Shown: positions 44,586 through 53,669 of the stretch, in pieces | Position numbering within the stretch: position 1 is the stretch's first letter | How the letters are laid out: each line of letters opens with the position of its first letter | The notes under the pieces: generated by a model | The model's database searches: none | What the model was told of the DNA's origin: nothing | What the model saw: the letters and a program-made list of their open reading frames with translations, nothing else | Program-made: the position numbers and the translations under genes | Assembly: GCF_004208525.1 (NCBI RefSeq) | Contig: NZ_SGIT01000001.1 | Coordinates: 1,798,001 to 1,862,000 of the forward strand | Reading direction: 5' to 3' | DNA length: 64,000 nucleotides | Origin: Sphingobacterium corticibacterium | Lineage (GTDB): Bacteria; Bacteroidota; Bacteroidia; Sphingobacteriales; Sphingobacteriaceae

Positions 44586-46415
44586 ATGGATACAGGAAGA
44601 ACAAAACCGTTAGGAATTACACTCCACGACAATAAAGCACAGATTACGGTTTGGGCACCCAAAGCTAAAAACGTTATATGCCGCACCTATCAGCCAAATG
44701 CAGATATTATTTTGTCGCTGCAAGCCTACGGCTATTGGTATGCTGAAAGTGAAGAAATAACTGCTGGACAACGGTATCATTTTATTATCGACGGCGAAGT
44801 ACTCCCCGATCCCGCCTCCCGTTCCCAACCGGAAGGTGTTCACGGACCATCAGCCGTTGTTGATCTTCAATTCGATTGGACCGATCAAGATTATCATTGT
44901 TCAACATTACGTGATTTCATTATTTACGAGGTTCATGTAGGCACTTTTTCTTCGACGCATGATTTTAATGGTATTATTGAGCGATTACCTTATCTTCAGA
45001 AACTGGGCATAACAGCCATCGAAATTATGCCTGTAGCACAGTTTCCCGGAGAAAGAAATTGGGGATATGATGGTACATTTTTGTTTGCAGTACAACATTC
45101 TTATGGCGGTGCCCGGGGATTGCAACGGCTGGTGGATGCCTGCCATCGAGAAGGTATTGCGATAATCCTAGACGTCGTGTATAATCATTTTGGTCCCGAA
45201 GGTAATTACGTCGACCAATATGGCCCATACCTTACCGATAAATATCAAACGCCATGGGGAAAAGCCATCAATTACGATGATGCGTGGAACTATGGTGTAC
45301 GGGATTTCGTCTGTGAAAATGTACGGATGTGGTTCCGGGATTTTCATATCGATGCACTTCGTCTAGACGCCGTACATGCTATAAAGGACTTCAGTCCATC
45401 TCATATACTTCAAGATATAAGGCGTACAACAGATCTTCTGATGGGGAAAACGGGCCGGAAACACTATCTGATAGCAGAATGTGACCTAAATGATAAACGT
45501 TTTTTAGAACCGCTGGAGCAAAACGGCTTCGCCATGGATGCACAATGGCTTGACGAATTCCATCATGCATTGCGCGTCGCTGCCGGCGAAGAAAAGAAAG
45601 GATACTACGAAGAATTTAATGGCATCGCACATTTAGCAAAAGCTTATGAACAGGCTTACGTATTTACAGGCCAATATTCTACCAACCGTCAACAATTTTT
45701 TGGCAGTAGTTCGGAGGGGATTTCCGGAGAGAAATTCGTTGTTTTTTCACAAAACCATGATCAGGTCGGTAACCGCATGCTTGGCGAACGGAGCAGTATC
45801 TTGTTTACGCCCGATTTACAGCGTTTGATGGCCATGGCTGTTATGGTATCTCCATTTACGCCTTTATTATTTATGGGAGAAGAATGGTCTTCACAAAAGC
45901 CCTTCTTTTATTTTGTAAGTCATAGTGATCCTGATTTAATCGCTGCTGTCCGCAAAGGACGTCGCGAAGAGTTTTCGGATTTTCATGGCAATGGAGAGGT
46001 GCCCGACCCACAGGACAAAAAAACTTTTGACGACAGCGTGTTAGATTGGACGGAAAAGGATAAAGCTGCACATCAGCGTATGCTATATTACTATCAAAAC
46101 CTAATCGCCTTAAGAAAGTCCAATACCGTACTTCGGAATCTAAAGAGAGAAAATATACGGGTAAATAGCGATCTGCAGAAGAATTCGCTTATATTATATA
46201 TTGAACAGGCAAAAGAACGGCTCATCTGTCTATTCAATTTTTCTCCGTCTACGCAACGCTTTGCTATTTCAGAAGATGAAATCTGGAAAAAAATGTGGGA
46301 TACAGGAGATAACATGTGGGGCGGTCTCTCTCCAACCGTATTAAAGGACAGCCTCGCACATGTCCCCGCACAGACAGGCGTCATCCTGCAAAGCAGCACA
46401 CACATCATTAAATGA
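44586..46415 (+). CDS. treZ: Malto-oligosyltrehalose trehalohydrolase
   Basis: GH13 enzyme that cleaves the alpha-1,4 bond next to the terminal trehalose unit made by TreY, releasing free trehalose. It has the N-terminal beta-domain (TVWAPKAKNVICRTY), YEVHVGTFSS, IMPVAQFPGERNWGYDG, VYNHFGPEGNY, nucleophile Asp in DALRLDAVHAIKD, acid Glu in LIAECDLND, and QNHDQVGNRMLGER. The frame extends to a TTG at 44562; ATG 44586 is preferred (609 aa). Together with TreY, MalQ and GlgX it forms a full route from glycogen to trehalose, an osmo- and desiccation-protective sugar. The convergent DUF2721 gene begins 24 bases after the stop. Confidence 0.95.
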   Translation: MDTGRTKPLGITLHDNKAQITVWAPKAKNVICRTYQPNADIILSLQAYGYWYAESEEITAGQRYHFIIDGEVLPDPASRSQPEGVHGPSAVVDLQFDWTDQDYHCSTLRDFIIYEVHVGTFSSTHDFNGIIERLPYLQKLGITAIEIMPVAQFPGERNWGYDGTFLFAVQHSYGGARGLQRLVDACHREGIAIILDVVYNHFGPEGNYVDQYGPYLTDKYQTPWGKAINYDDAWNYGVRDFVCENVRMWFRDFHIDALRLDAVHAIKDFSPSHILQDIRRTTDLLMGKTGRKHYLIAECDLNDKRFLEPLEQNGFAMDAQWLDEFHHALRVAAGEEKKGYYEEFNGIAHLAKAYEQAYVFTGQYSTNRQQFFGSSSEGISGEKFVVFSQNHDQVGNRMLGERSSILFTPDLQRLMAMAVMVSPFTPLLFMGEEWSSQKPFFYFVSHSDPDLIAAVRKGRREEFSDFHGNGEVPDPQDKKTFDDSVLDWTEKDKAAHQRMLYYYQNLIALRKSNTVLRNLKRENIRVNSDLQKNSLILYIEQAKERLICLFNFSPSTQRFAISEDEIWKKMWDTGDNMWGGLSPTVLKDSLAHVPAQTGVILQSSTHIIK

Positions 46416-46439
46416 TTTAAATTCCGACCAATAACGACT

Positions 46440-46907
46440 TTACTCTTCCTGACCATCATCGGACTTTTTCCGAGAATCTAACTTTTTCTTTAAATATTGG
46501 ACTAAAGAAGGGTCGGAATGTTCTTCCATATCACTCAACTCCAGTTCCAAGGCTTTGTTACTCAACTGAATTTCCACAAAAGAAATCACTAACGACACCG
46601 TAAAAAACAAAAGACTTAACGCAAAAGTAATCTCGGCAATCAGCATGTTGTTTAGGTAAATTCCATACATACACACAATACAACTTATAAAACTTAATAC
46701 GCCCATACCCTGCATATGTCGTAGTAATTTAAGTCTGTACCGAAGATTTCCAATTTGGCCTTGCAATACGCCTTTTTTATTATGTTCAAGGTATTTGGCG
46801 TGCAGGCTCCGCACCAAAGCAGCCAAAGCCAAGAACCGATTGGTGTATGCAAGCATGATCAAACTGATAGCTGGAAAGAGCAAAGCAGCGGTACCGTATG
46901 TTATCAT
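46440..46907 (-). CDS. DUF2721-family membrane protein (155 aa)
   Basis: Small membrane protein of unknown function. One helix at the N-terminus (TAALLFPAISLIMLAYTNRF) is followed by a cytoplasmic helical segment (LAALVRSLHAKYLEH), then two adjacent membrane helices (GVLSFISCIVCMYGIYL and ITFALSLLFFTVSLVISF) and a charged C-terminal tail. The RFLALAALVRSLHA pattern is typical of DUF2721. It is a single-gene unit, convergent with treZ and upstream-adjacent to the tRNA-Lys terminator region. No function can be proposed. Confidence 0.82.
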   Translation of the reverse strand: MITYGTAALLFPAISLIMLAYTNRFLALAALVRSLHAKYLEHNKKGVLQGQIGNLRYRLKLLRHMQGMGVLSFISCIVCMYGIYLNNMLIAEITFALSLLFFTVSLVISFVEIQLSNKALELELSDMEEHSDPSLVQYLKKKLDSRKKSDDGQEE

Positions 46908-47005
46908 AAGCTAGACGTATATTAATTTTAGCTGTCAAGTATCATGACAATTACCCAAAGATACATTGAAAATTATAATTATTCGGTCCTCAAATTTTTA
47001 GAAAT

Positions 47006-47045
47006 AAAAAAATGGGACAAGTCTATCATTTTTAGACTCGTCCCA
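47006..47045 (-). terminator. Rho-independent terminator of tRNA-Lys
   Basis: On the minus strand a 12-bp stem with one mismatch (GGGAC plus AGTCTA on one side, TAGACT plus GTCCC on the other) is followed by seven T (plus-strand A run 47006-47012). It starts 6 bases after the tRNA 3' end. Confidence 0.88.
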
Positions 47046-47050
47046 AGAGG

Positions 47051-47123
47051 TGACCCCGCTGAGGCTCGAACTCAGGACCCACAGATTAAGAGTCTGTTGC
47101 TCTACCAACTGAGCTACGGAGTC
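47051..47123 (-). tRNA. tRNA-Lys, anticodon CTT
   Basis: The 73-base minus-strand sequence folds as a cloverleaf: acceptor arms GACTCCG and CGGGGTC (one G-T pair), D-loop GCTCAGTTGGTAGAGC, anticodon stem CAGA/TCTG with loop CTCTTAA giving anticodon CTT, T-arm CTGAG-TTCGAGC-CTCAG, and discriminator A. CCA is not encoded. It is a single tRNA with its own promoter and terminator. Confidence 0.97.
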
Positions 47124-47130
47124 CACAATG

Positions 47131-47161
47131 CAAAAGTAAGCGCCACGGATTACAATGTCAA
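47131..47161 (-). promoter_or_regulatory. Promoter of tRNA-Lys
   Basis: On the minus strand TTG, 20 bases, then TACTTTTG matches the Bacteroidota -33/-7 pattern (TTTG or TTG, N19-21, TAnnTTTG). The -7 box ends 7 bases before the mature tRNA 5' end, so the transcript starts at or very near that end. Confidence 0.72.
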
Positions 47162-47221
47162 CGGTTTTTTTGTATTTTTTGCTGTTCGGTTCCCGGCAAC
47201 GGGTTCCTTTCCATTGAATAA

Positions 47222-48040
47222 TTACGACTCCCGCTTTTCCTGCTGTCTATCGGCGGTGGATTTATCTTCTGCTACTCCCGCTTTCCAATAAGAATAGGCA
47301 TATAATTCATCCTGCTTCCATCCCTTTTCTTTACGTAAATAGTGACGAATAGACTTTACCGAGGAATATTCTGCCGCAACATAACCTGATCGTGATCCTT
47401 CCGGTAATAGCTGCTTCCTAACCATATCTGCAAGTCGGCTACCGTTTTGTGGATGCTCATTGTGCAACCAGATGATATCCATATCAGCTTTTGTTTTAAG
47501 ATCTTGTTCGTCCTCTTCTCCGTATACTTCAATAATACAAATTCCCTTGGCCTCTGCGGGTAGATCTTCTAAAATAGCGCCTAATACAGGAATGGCTGTC
47601 GCATCGCCCACCAACAGATAATGATCTGCTTTTCTATAGAGTTCCATTTTTCCATCTTTCATCAGGACACCTAACACATCTCCTTTTTTCGCTTGTATTG
47701 CCCATGCCGAAGCCGGCCCTTCGTCACCATGCGCGACAAAATCGATCCAGATCTCATTCTTATCAAGATCAATTCCTCGATGCGTATATGTCCTCCGGAT
47801 TGACTGAACTTCTTCCGATTGGAGTTTCCAAGTGTTGGCTTCCTTATCCAACTCGGGAAAGTATACCGTGTCAACTCCTTTGGGTGGAATTAAAATCTTG
47901 TTATTTATACCTACCATCGTATTGGCAAATAGCGGTACCTTTTCTCCCGTGAGATAAACCCGGATATAATGGGGCGTAAGATATTCTTTTCTGCTTACAG
48001 TTAACTGTGCTTGAATAGGTTGAAAAGTCTTTTTATTCAT
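47222..48040 (-). CDS. Siderophore-interacting protein, ViuB-like ferric reductase (272 aa)
   Basis: Cytoplasmic FAD/NAD(P)H-dependent enzyme that releases iron from imported ferric siderophores. The N-terminal FAD domain carries the RRTYTHRG motif (residues of the RxYTxR type) and IDFVAHGDEGPASAWAI. The second domain has YLLVGDATAIPVLGAIL, and the C-terminal SGYVAAEYSSVKSIRHYL resembles the conserved WxAGE segment of the family. The 272-aa length is normal. The MFS exporter gene ends 57 bases upstream on the same strand, so the two likely form one unit. The window also holds a siderophore receptor operon 22 kb away, which may belong to the same physiology. Confidence 0.92.
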   Translation of the reverse strand: MNKKTFQPIQAQLTVSRKEYLTPHYIRVYLTGEKVPLFANTMVGINNKILIPPKGVDTVYFPELDKEANTWKLQSEEVQSIRRTYTHRGIDLDKNEIWIDFVAHGDEGPASAWAIQAKKGDVLGVLMKDGKMELYRKADHYLLVGDATAIPVLGAILEDLPAEAKGICIIEVYGEEDEQDLKTKADMDIIWLHNEHPQNGSRLADMVRKQLLPEGSRSGYVAAEYSSVKSIRHYLRKEKGWKQDELYAYSYWKAGVAEDKSTADRQQEKRES

Positions 48041-48097
48041 TTTTTACGATATGATTGGTCGGGGACTAATTTGAATGACCTATGCACAAATATAACA

Positions 48098-49327
48098 TTA
48101 TTTAGAATGCCTCCCCAACCCCATAATAAAACGATTGAAGAAAGAAAACACGCCCACAAGGGCAATGATACAACCTAACGCAATAAATATATTATTTACG
48201 CCAAAGAAATCAGCCGCCCAGCCCGTACCGAGCAATCCAATGACGGTGGGTATAATGGCCATACTGAAATAGAGAGAGAAAACACGTCCCATCACTTCGG
48301 GGCGAACTTCCTCCTGTAATACCGTCATAAAACTTGCGTTATAAATCGTTGCTGCCACGCCACCTATCGCTGTTAATCCGACTAAAATCCAGAATGTATG
48401 TGGTGGAATTACTCCTGATAACGCCAAACTTATCCCTAAAATAATAGTAGTCATATTGATCAGCACCACTTTTCGGATAGCTGGTTTAAAGATCCCCAAC
48501 ACACTCCCCCCTACCAGCATGCCGAGTCCCCACACCATTTCAACGATACTCATTTCCCATTTGCCTCCACCAAAATATTGCAATGTCAATAGCGGAAACA
48601 ACACCGCAACAGGCATAATACAAAAGGTAGCGATAGTAGAATATGCAAAAAGCCAGGTCAGTCCTTTGTTATCCAAAATCGCTTTGAATCCCCATTTCAG
48701 GTCAGTCCAAGCTTGTTGAAAACTGGCTTTCGCCTTTTCTGGAACTTCCGGATTCGGAATATATACAAACAACAATGCGCTAATTGCTACTACAGCACCG
48801 ACAATATCCAATAATAACACGTTACCTATAGACATCAAGGTAATTGCTAAGGTCCCTAATGCCGGTCCTGCAATCGCAGAAATAGACTGTATCATCTGGT
48901 TGACACCGGCGATGCGCAACAATTCGCTTTCTGGTGCAATCATCGGAATAGATGCCTGCATAGCAGGCATATGAAAAGCCGATCCTACTGAGCGCAATGC
49001 CAACATCGCGTATATTAAAATAAGGCTTTCGTATCCGAGGTAAAAACTAATAGACATCACCAATGTACATAGTGCGACAAAGCCGTCGGCAAACATCATT
49101 GTTTTCTTCCGGTTCCAACGGTCAATGTATATCCCCGCAAACGGACCGATAACCGCCGCGGGCAACATCCCTGCAATGGCACCATAAGCAAGCACCTCGG
49201 CAGAGCCATGTTCGATACTTAACCAAATAATAATAGCAAAATTGACAGCAGAGCTTGTAATCAACGATATAAACTGCCCGATCCATATAATGAGGAATTT
49301 CTTTTTCCAGTTTTCTTTTTCTTGCAT
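48098..49327 (-). CDS. MFS transporter, DHA3/EntS-like exporter (409 aa)
   Basis: Major facilitator transporter with twelve membrane helices, resembling the DHA3 group that includes enterobactin and macrolide exporters. Signature loops are GPFAGIYIDRWNRKKTMMFAD between helices 2 and 3 and, in the second half, GRVFSLYFSM. The frame opens with TTG at 49345; ATG 49327 (MQEKENWKKKF) is the better start. Its neighbour downstream encodes a siderophore reductase, so siderophore export is a reasonable guess, but no siderophore biosynthesis genes are present here. A -7 box and an operator-like inverted repeat lie upstream. Confidence 0.88.
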   Translation of the reverse strand: MQEKENWKKKFLIIWIGQFISLITSSAVNFAIIIWLSIEHGSAEVLAYGAIAGMLPAAVIGPFAGIYIDRWNRKKTMMFADGFVALCTLVMSISFYLGYESLILIYAMLALRSVGSAFHMPAMQASIPMIAPESELLRIAGVNQMIQSISAIAGPALGTLAITLMSIGNVLLLDIVGAVVAISALLFVYIPNPEVPEKAKASFQQAWTDLKWGFKAILDNKGLTWLFAYSTIATFCIMPVAVLFPLLTLQYFGGGKWEMSIVEMVWGLGMLVGGSVLGIFKPAIRKVVLINMTTIILGISLALSGVIPPHTFWILVGLTAIGGVAATIYNASFMTVLQEEVRPEVMGRVFSLYFSMAIIPTVIGLLGTGWAADFFGVNNIFIALGCIIALVGVFSFFNRFIMGLGRHSK

Positions 49328-49370
49328 AAACTTTTCTATAAACAACGCTATCTTATGAGCGTCTTGTCAT

Positions 49371-49420
49371 CAAAAATAAGTGGGAATACAAATAAAATAA
49401 GCTTGAAACAACTTATTTTA
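49371..49420 (-). promoter_or_regulatory. Promoter element and inverted repeat upstream of the MFS gene
   Basis: On the minus strand TATTTTTG (49371-49378) fits the -7 consensus. Upstream lies a perfect 9-bp inverted repeat TAAAATAAG / CTTATTTTA (49393-49401 and 49412-49420) separated by 10 bases, covering the -33 zone. This is a good position for a repressor site. The remaining sequence to 49544, after the RND gene end, shows nothing recognisable. Confidence 0.5.
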
Positions 49421-49544
49421 ACAGATATCTAGGCACAGTGGATGCCCGAAACTTACGCTATTCTGTCGCGTACAGTTAATATCTTATATAGAGAAGTAAT
49501 CTTCATGATACGGGCAAAAGTAAGAAAAAGAATTTATTCATATA

Positions 49545-52500
49545 TTATTTTTTTTCAATGACTGGCGGGATAAGCTTATAGATAACCGGTGTTACTATTC
49601 GGGATAATAACGTGGAACTGATCAGCCCACCGATCATCACGATGGCCAATGGGGATATCAAAGGGTTACTCGACCAGGCAATGGGTAACAAACCACCAAT
49701 AGCCGTAAGTGACGTCAATATAATCGGCAAAAAGCGGATTTCACCAGCCTGTTCAATAGCGTCGTTCAATGCTACTCCGTCCCGTCTTAGCTGATTCGTG
49801 AAATCCACTAACAGGATCGTGTTTTTCACCTCAATCCCCGCCAGAGCCACCAGGCCAATCGTGGCGACAAAAGATAGGGTATTTCCCGTAACCATTAACG
49901 CCAGAACCGCACCTACGATACCTAACGGAATCACGGACAAAACAATTAACGTACTCTTAAACGTCTTAAATTCCAATACCAACACAGCGACAAACAAAAA
50001 TACAGTCACCATGATAATGGTACCAAATCCACCGAAGGCGGCTTCTCTACTTTCTACCTCACCCCCCATTTCGTAAGCATAACCGTCCGGAAAAGGAAAA
50101 GCATCCATCTTTTTGATAACCTCCCGAATCACATTATCATTTGAAAAACCTTTAGCAACGGAAGCATTTACGGAAACAACCCTGTTTTTGTCTTGGTGAT
50201 AGATATTAGAAGGAGAAGATTCGAATTCCAAAGTTGCCAGCTGCGTAAGAGGAATAGCCGTTCCTTGTACATTATTGACAAAAATACCGTCAAACACCGT
50301 CATATCTGGCATATTCAGTCTTGGAACGGTGATCATAATACGATATTCGTTGTCGTCCACCTTTGGATCGGTGTATATTCCTACCTCATATCCGGCCAAC
50401 ACAATCCGTACCGTTTGATCTATACGTACCGTGGGCACGCCTAAAGCCAAGGCCTTCTCCCTATTCACCACGACATGCAAATCTGTTTTCTTATTTTTTA
50501 GCGGATTATTTATATAGACATTGCCCGGTGTCTTTTTTAATAACTCTTCTACATCAGCAGCCAAACGTTGTAAGGTATCTAAATCGTCTCCAAACAAACG
50601 TACTTCCACGGGTGAAATCACGGGTACGCCTTGTTCAAAGTTTTTGACTTCGATTTTAGCTCCCAAATAATTTGTCCATTTCTGGCGCAATACTTCAATC
50701 AACAATTCCTTCTCTTTTGCCTTCACATCATTATGCAGCTGAACAAAAATATCAGCATGCCCAACGTTTTCGCTCGCCTGGCTCATATTATAATAAATCG
50801 TTGGATTCCCTTTACCAACATTGCTCGTAAAATATTTAATATCCGCTATCTGGCGAAGCTCATCCTCTATTTCCCTGGTGATACTATCCGTTGTTGCTAA
50901 ACTGCCTTGCAACGGTGCAGCAATGTGAATCATGAATTGCGGTTTTTCAGATGGCGGAAATAACGAAAAGCCGACAACAGGAATCAAAGCTAAGGAAGCC
51001 AAGAATATACCTAATGCGATGACAGCAGTTCGTTTCGGATGTTTCAAAGCTTTGTCCAACCATACCGCGTAAGTACGATGTATCAATCTCTTCAATACGC
51101 GCAAAATAGCGTTACCATCTTCGGACATATGGGGTTTCAACAATTTGCTTGCTAGAAAAGGAACCACAAGCAAAGCAATAAACATAGAACCAATTACGGA
51201 TGCGATAACAGCAGTCGGCATACTGCGTATAAAATCCCCCGCCATTTCTGGCATAAACATTAACGGAAGAAAAGCAATTACCAGTGTAACCGTACAACCA
51301 ACAACAGCTAAGGCGATTTGATGCGTTCCTTTAATCGCAGCTTCCAAACGTGAATATCCATCCCGCATCCAACGCTCGATGTTTTCAACGACTACAATAC
51401 TATCGTCCACGACCAGCCCTAGGGCAACGACAAAACCGACAATGCTAAGCTGATTGAGCGAATAACCGACGAGATTCAGCGTAATGAGCCCTAAACCCAG
51501 CGACAACGGAATAGCAATCATGACCACGAGCGATGCACGTGAACCCAACGGTAGCAATGTAAAAAGCACCAAGGTAATCGCGATGACAAAATCCACTCCA
51601 AGACCACTTAATCTACTATTGACCTGCTCGGCTTGGTCGAAGTTTACGATAAAGTCAACATTCGCAGGAAGTGTTTCCCGAAACTCTGCGAATACTTGAT
51701 TATAGGCTATCTGCGTATCGCTAATATTCATGCTGCCTTTTTGCGCAGCATTCACCAATACAGCATGATATCCATTCAATCGCGTCACATGTGTAGGTTG
51801 TCCAAATGTCGGATACACATCCGCAACGCCGCTGAGCAAAATATTTCGCCCTTCCGCACTCGAAACAACTGTATTCTTAATTTGTTCAATACTTTTATAA
51901 TCGCCGCTTGTTATCACACTAAAAGATTTCCCTCCCGCAACGACCGCACCACCTGGAATATTTTGATTCTCGCTTTGCATGGCTTGCACCACTTGATCCA
52001 TGGGTATTTTTAAGCTAGCCAGCCGTGACAGGTCTACATCCACCCGGATAAGTTGGTCGGGCAAACCGCTGATCTCCACATTTTTCAGCGCCTTTACTTT
52101 TTCTAGGCGAGATTTCAAATCATCGGCCAAACGTTTCATCGTCGATGTCGATGCATTTTCAGAAATTAAAGCAGTTTGGATCACACTAACCGTGGTCGGG
52201 TCGACTTTCTTTACCTCCGCACGATAAATATTTTCCGGAAGCTCTCCGCTAGCGGCGCTCAGTTCCCGGATCAGTTCTTGATATTTTGCCTCATAATCTT
52301 CTCCATACACATACTCCACAAAAATAACAGCTACACCGTTGGTAATCGTTGTCTTGATACGTTTTATCCCATCCAAAGCATAAAAACGGCTTTCCAACGG
52401 TTTTACAACCAGTTGCTCCATATCTTTAGGACTTGTTCCGGGGTATACCACGATGACAGGAAAACTCACTGGTTTCATCTCTGGATCTTCTGCCCTTGGC

Positions 52501-52595
52501 ATAGTCAAAATCGTGCTAACGGCTACAACTACAACCATGAGGACCATAATCAGCGTAAACTGATAATTTTTAATGGGATATTTGATGAAGTTCAT
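49545..52595 (-). CDS. RND efflux transporter permease (1016 aa)
   Basis: Inner-membrane proton-driven pump of the AcrB/HAE group, exporting drugs or other hydrophobic compounds through the TolC channel encoded in the same operon. The N-terminal FPVIVVYPGTSPKDMEQLV porter region starts the pump, the membrane helix 4 segment ALGLVVDDSIVVVENIERW carries the two essential Asp residues, and the second half repeats the fold, with a 12-helix total. Length is typical. It is the last gene of tetR-tolC-adaptor-pump, 12 bases after the adaptor. The absence of Met-rich metal sites argues against a pure heavy-metal pump. Substrate unknown. Confidence 0.95.
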   Translation of the reverse strand: MNFIKYPIKNYQFTLIMVLMVVVVAVSTILTMPRAEDPEMKPVSFPVIVVYPGTSPKDMEQLVVKPLESRFYALDGIKRIKTTITNGVAVIFVEYVYGEDYEAKYQELIRELSAASGELPENIYRAEVKKVDPTTVSVIQTALISENASTSTMKRLADDLKSRLEKVKALKNVEISGLPDQLIRVDVDLSRLASLKIPMDQVVQAMQSENQNIPGGAVVAGGKSFSVITSGDYKSIEQIKNTVVSSAEGRNILLSGVADVYPTFGQPTHVTRLNGYHAVLVNAAQKGSMNISDTQIAYNQVFAEFRETLPANVDFIVNFDQAEQVNSRLSGLGVDFVIAITLVLFTLLPLGSRASLVVMIAIPLSLGLGLITLNLVGYSLNQLSIVGFVVALGLVVDDSIVVVENIERWMRDGYSRLEAAIKGTHQIALAVVGCTVTLVIAFLPLMFMPEMAGDFIRSMPTAVIASVIGSMFIALLVVPFLASKLLKPHMSEDGNAILRVLKRLIHRTYAVWLDKALKHPKRTAVIALGIFLASLALIPVVGFSLFPPSEKPQFMIHIAAPLQGSLATTDSITREIEDELRQIADIKYFTSNVGKGNPTIYYNMSQASENVGHADIFVQLHNDVKAKEKELLIEVLRQKWTNYLGAKIEVKNFEQGVPVISPVEVRLFGDDLDTLQRLAADVEELLKKTPGNVYINNPLKNKKTDLHVVVNREKALALGVPTVRIDQTVRIVLAGYEVGIYTDPKVDDNEYRIMITVPRLNMPDMTVFDGIFVNNVQGTAIPLTQLATLEFESSPSNIYHQDKNRVVSVNASVAKGFSNDNVIREVIKKMDAFPFPDGYAYEMGGEVESREAAFGGFGTIIMVTVFLFVAVLVLEFKTFKSTLIVLSVIPLGIVGAVLALMVTGNTLSFVATIGLVALAGIEVKNTILLVDFTNQLRRDGVALNDAIEQAGEIRFLPIILTSLTAIGGLLPIAWSSNPLISPLAIVMIGGLISSTLLSRIVTPVIYKLIPPVIEKK

Positions 52596-52607
52596 ATCGA
52601 ATTTCCT

Positions 52608-53669
52608 TTATTTTTCTATCACTTTTATAGGGGTCCTGTCAACGAGATACGGACTACCCGATACGATCAATGCAGTCGCTCCTTCCAGTCCGGAGGAAAT
52701 CAACACATCATCCTTGTTGATGGATGCGATCTGTACCTTTACTTTGCGGGCCGTCTTTCTATCATCCGTCACAAACACGTATCCTTCTTTTCCGTTCCCT
52801 TCCAAAAGTGATTCATATGGAATGGTCCATGCCGAATGTTGCGCTGACCGCAGTTGCATATAGGCTTTGCCGAACATGCCTGCCGCTAATTTGGCTGGAG
52901 CATCGGCCGTTAGCGATAGAAACACACTAAAAGTACCTGTTTTAGGATCCAGCCCTTTAGATTTCTTCTGGACAATCGCACGATAGGTTCCCTCCCCTAA
53001 CACATCGGATGAAATCCGGGCACTATCCCCTTCTTGGACAGCTGCCCATTGCCGGTCGGACACCCCTACTTTCAGTTGCCAGTTCCCGTCATTTGCTCCA
53101 TTTATCTGCAAAACGGGTGTACCGGGGCCAACCACTTGCCCTTCCTGGGCCAACCGAGCCAATACGTAGCCATTGCTTGTCGACCGTATTTCGGTGTATT
53201 GTTCGTGGAAACGTGTACGCTTTATATCTTGCTGTGCTAGGTCGAGCGCTGTCTTCGCATTTTGCATCTGTTCCAGCGTAGAAACGCTATCGTAATACAG
53301 TTTACGAGCGCGTTCGTAATCACGCTGTGCTTTTTCCAACGCCAACGATGCCTGGGAAGCCATTGTCTCCACTTCATCCTTATGCACCCGGGCGAGTAGT
53401 TGTCCCGTTTTAATAGGATCCCCTTCGCGGACATAAATCTGTTCAATAACACCTCCGTTTTTAAACCCTAACAGGGTTTCATCGTCCGTAGTAAATGTGC
53501 CTGTGGCCTCAAAAGTAGCATTGGTTTCGTTTGAATGTAAGGTCATCAGTGTCACCGGAATGGTATCGGTATCTGGAATGGCCAATGAGCGATCTGCTTG
53601 GCCACAAGAAGATAATAAGAAGACAAAACAAACTGCAGAAACTGAAAGATTTAAAAATGATATTTTCAT
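52608..53669 (-). CDS. RND periplasmic adaptor, lipoprotein (353 aa)
   Basis: Membrane fusion protein linking the RND pump to the TolC-like channel. The lipobox is LLSSC (Cys22). The split biotinyl/lipoyl domain shows KNGGVIEQIYVREGDPIKTG (first half) and RSTSNGYVLARLAQEGQVV (second half), with a helical hairpin between them (QASLALEKAQRDYERARKLY). A beta-barrel and membrane-proximal domain follow. The 4-base overlap with tolC and 12-base gap to the pump gene indicate a single operon. Length is normal for HlyD/AcrA-type adaptors. Confidence 0.95.
   Translation of the reverse strand: MKISFLNLSVSAVCFVFLLSSCGQADRSLAIPDTDTIPVTLMTLHSNETNATFEATGTFTTDDETLLGFKNGGVIEQIYVREGDPIKTGQLLARVHKDEVETMASQASLALEKAQRDYERARKLYYDSVSTLEQMQNAKTALDLAQQDIKRTRFHEQYTEIRSTSNGYVLARLAQEGQVVGPGTPVLQINGANDGNWQLKVGVSDRQWAAVQEGDSARISSDVLGEGTYRAIVQKKSKGLDPKTGTFSVFLSLTADAPAKLAAGMFGKAYMQLRSAQHSAWTIPYESLLEGNGKEGYVFVTDDRKTARKVKVQIASINKDDVLISSGLEGATALIVSGSPYLVDRTPIKVIEK

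Noticed and set aside
46944..47291. 115-aa plus-strand open frame
   Set aside because: It runs across the tRNA-Lys gene, its terminator and the 3' end of the siderophore-interacting protein gene, with no family-like sequence.
52176..52811. 211-aa plus-strand open frame
   Set aside because: It is antisense to the well-supported RND pump and adaptor genes and has no recognisable domain; it is a coding shadow.
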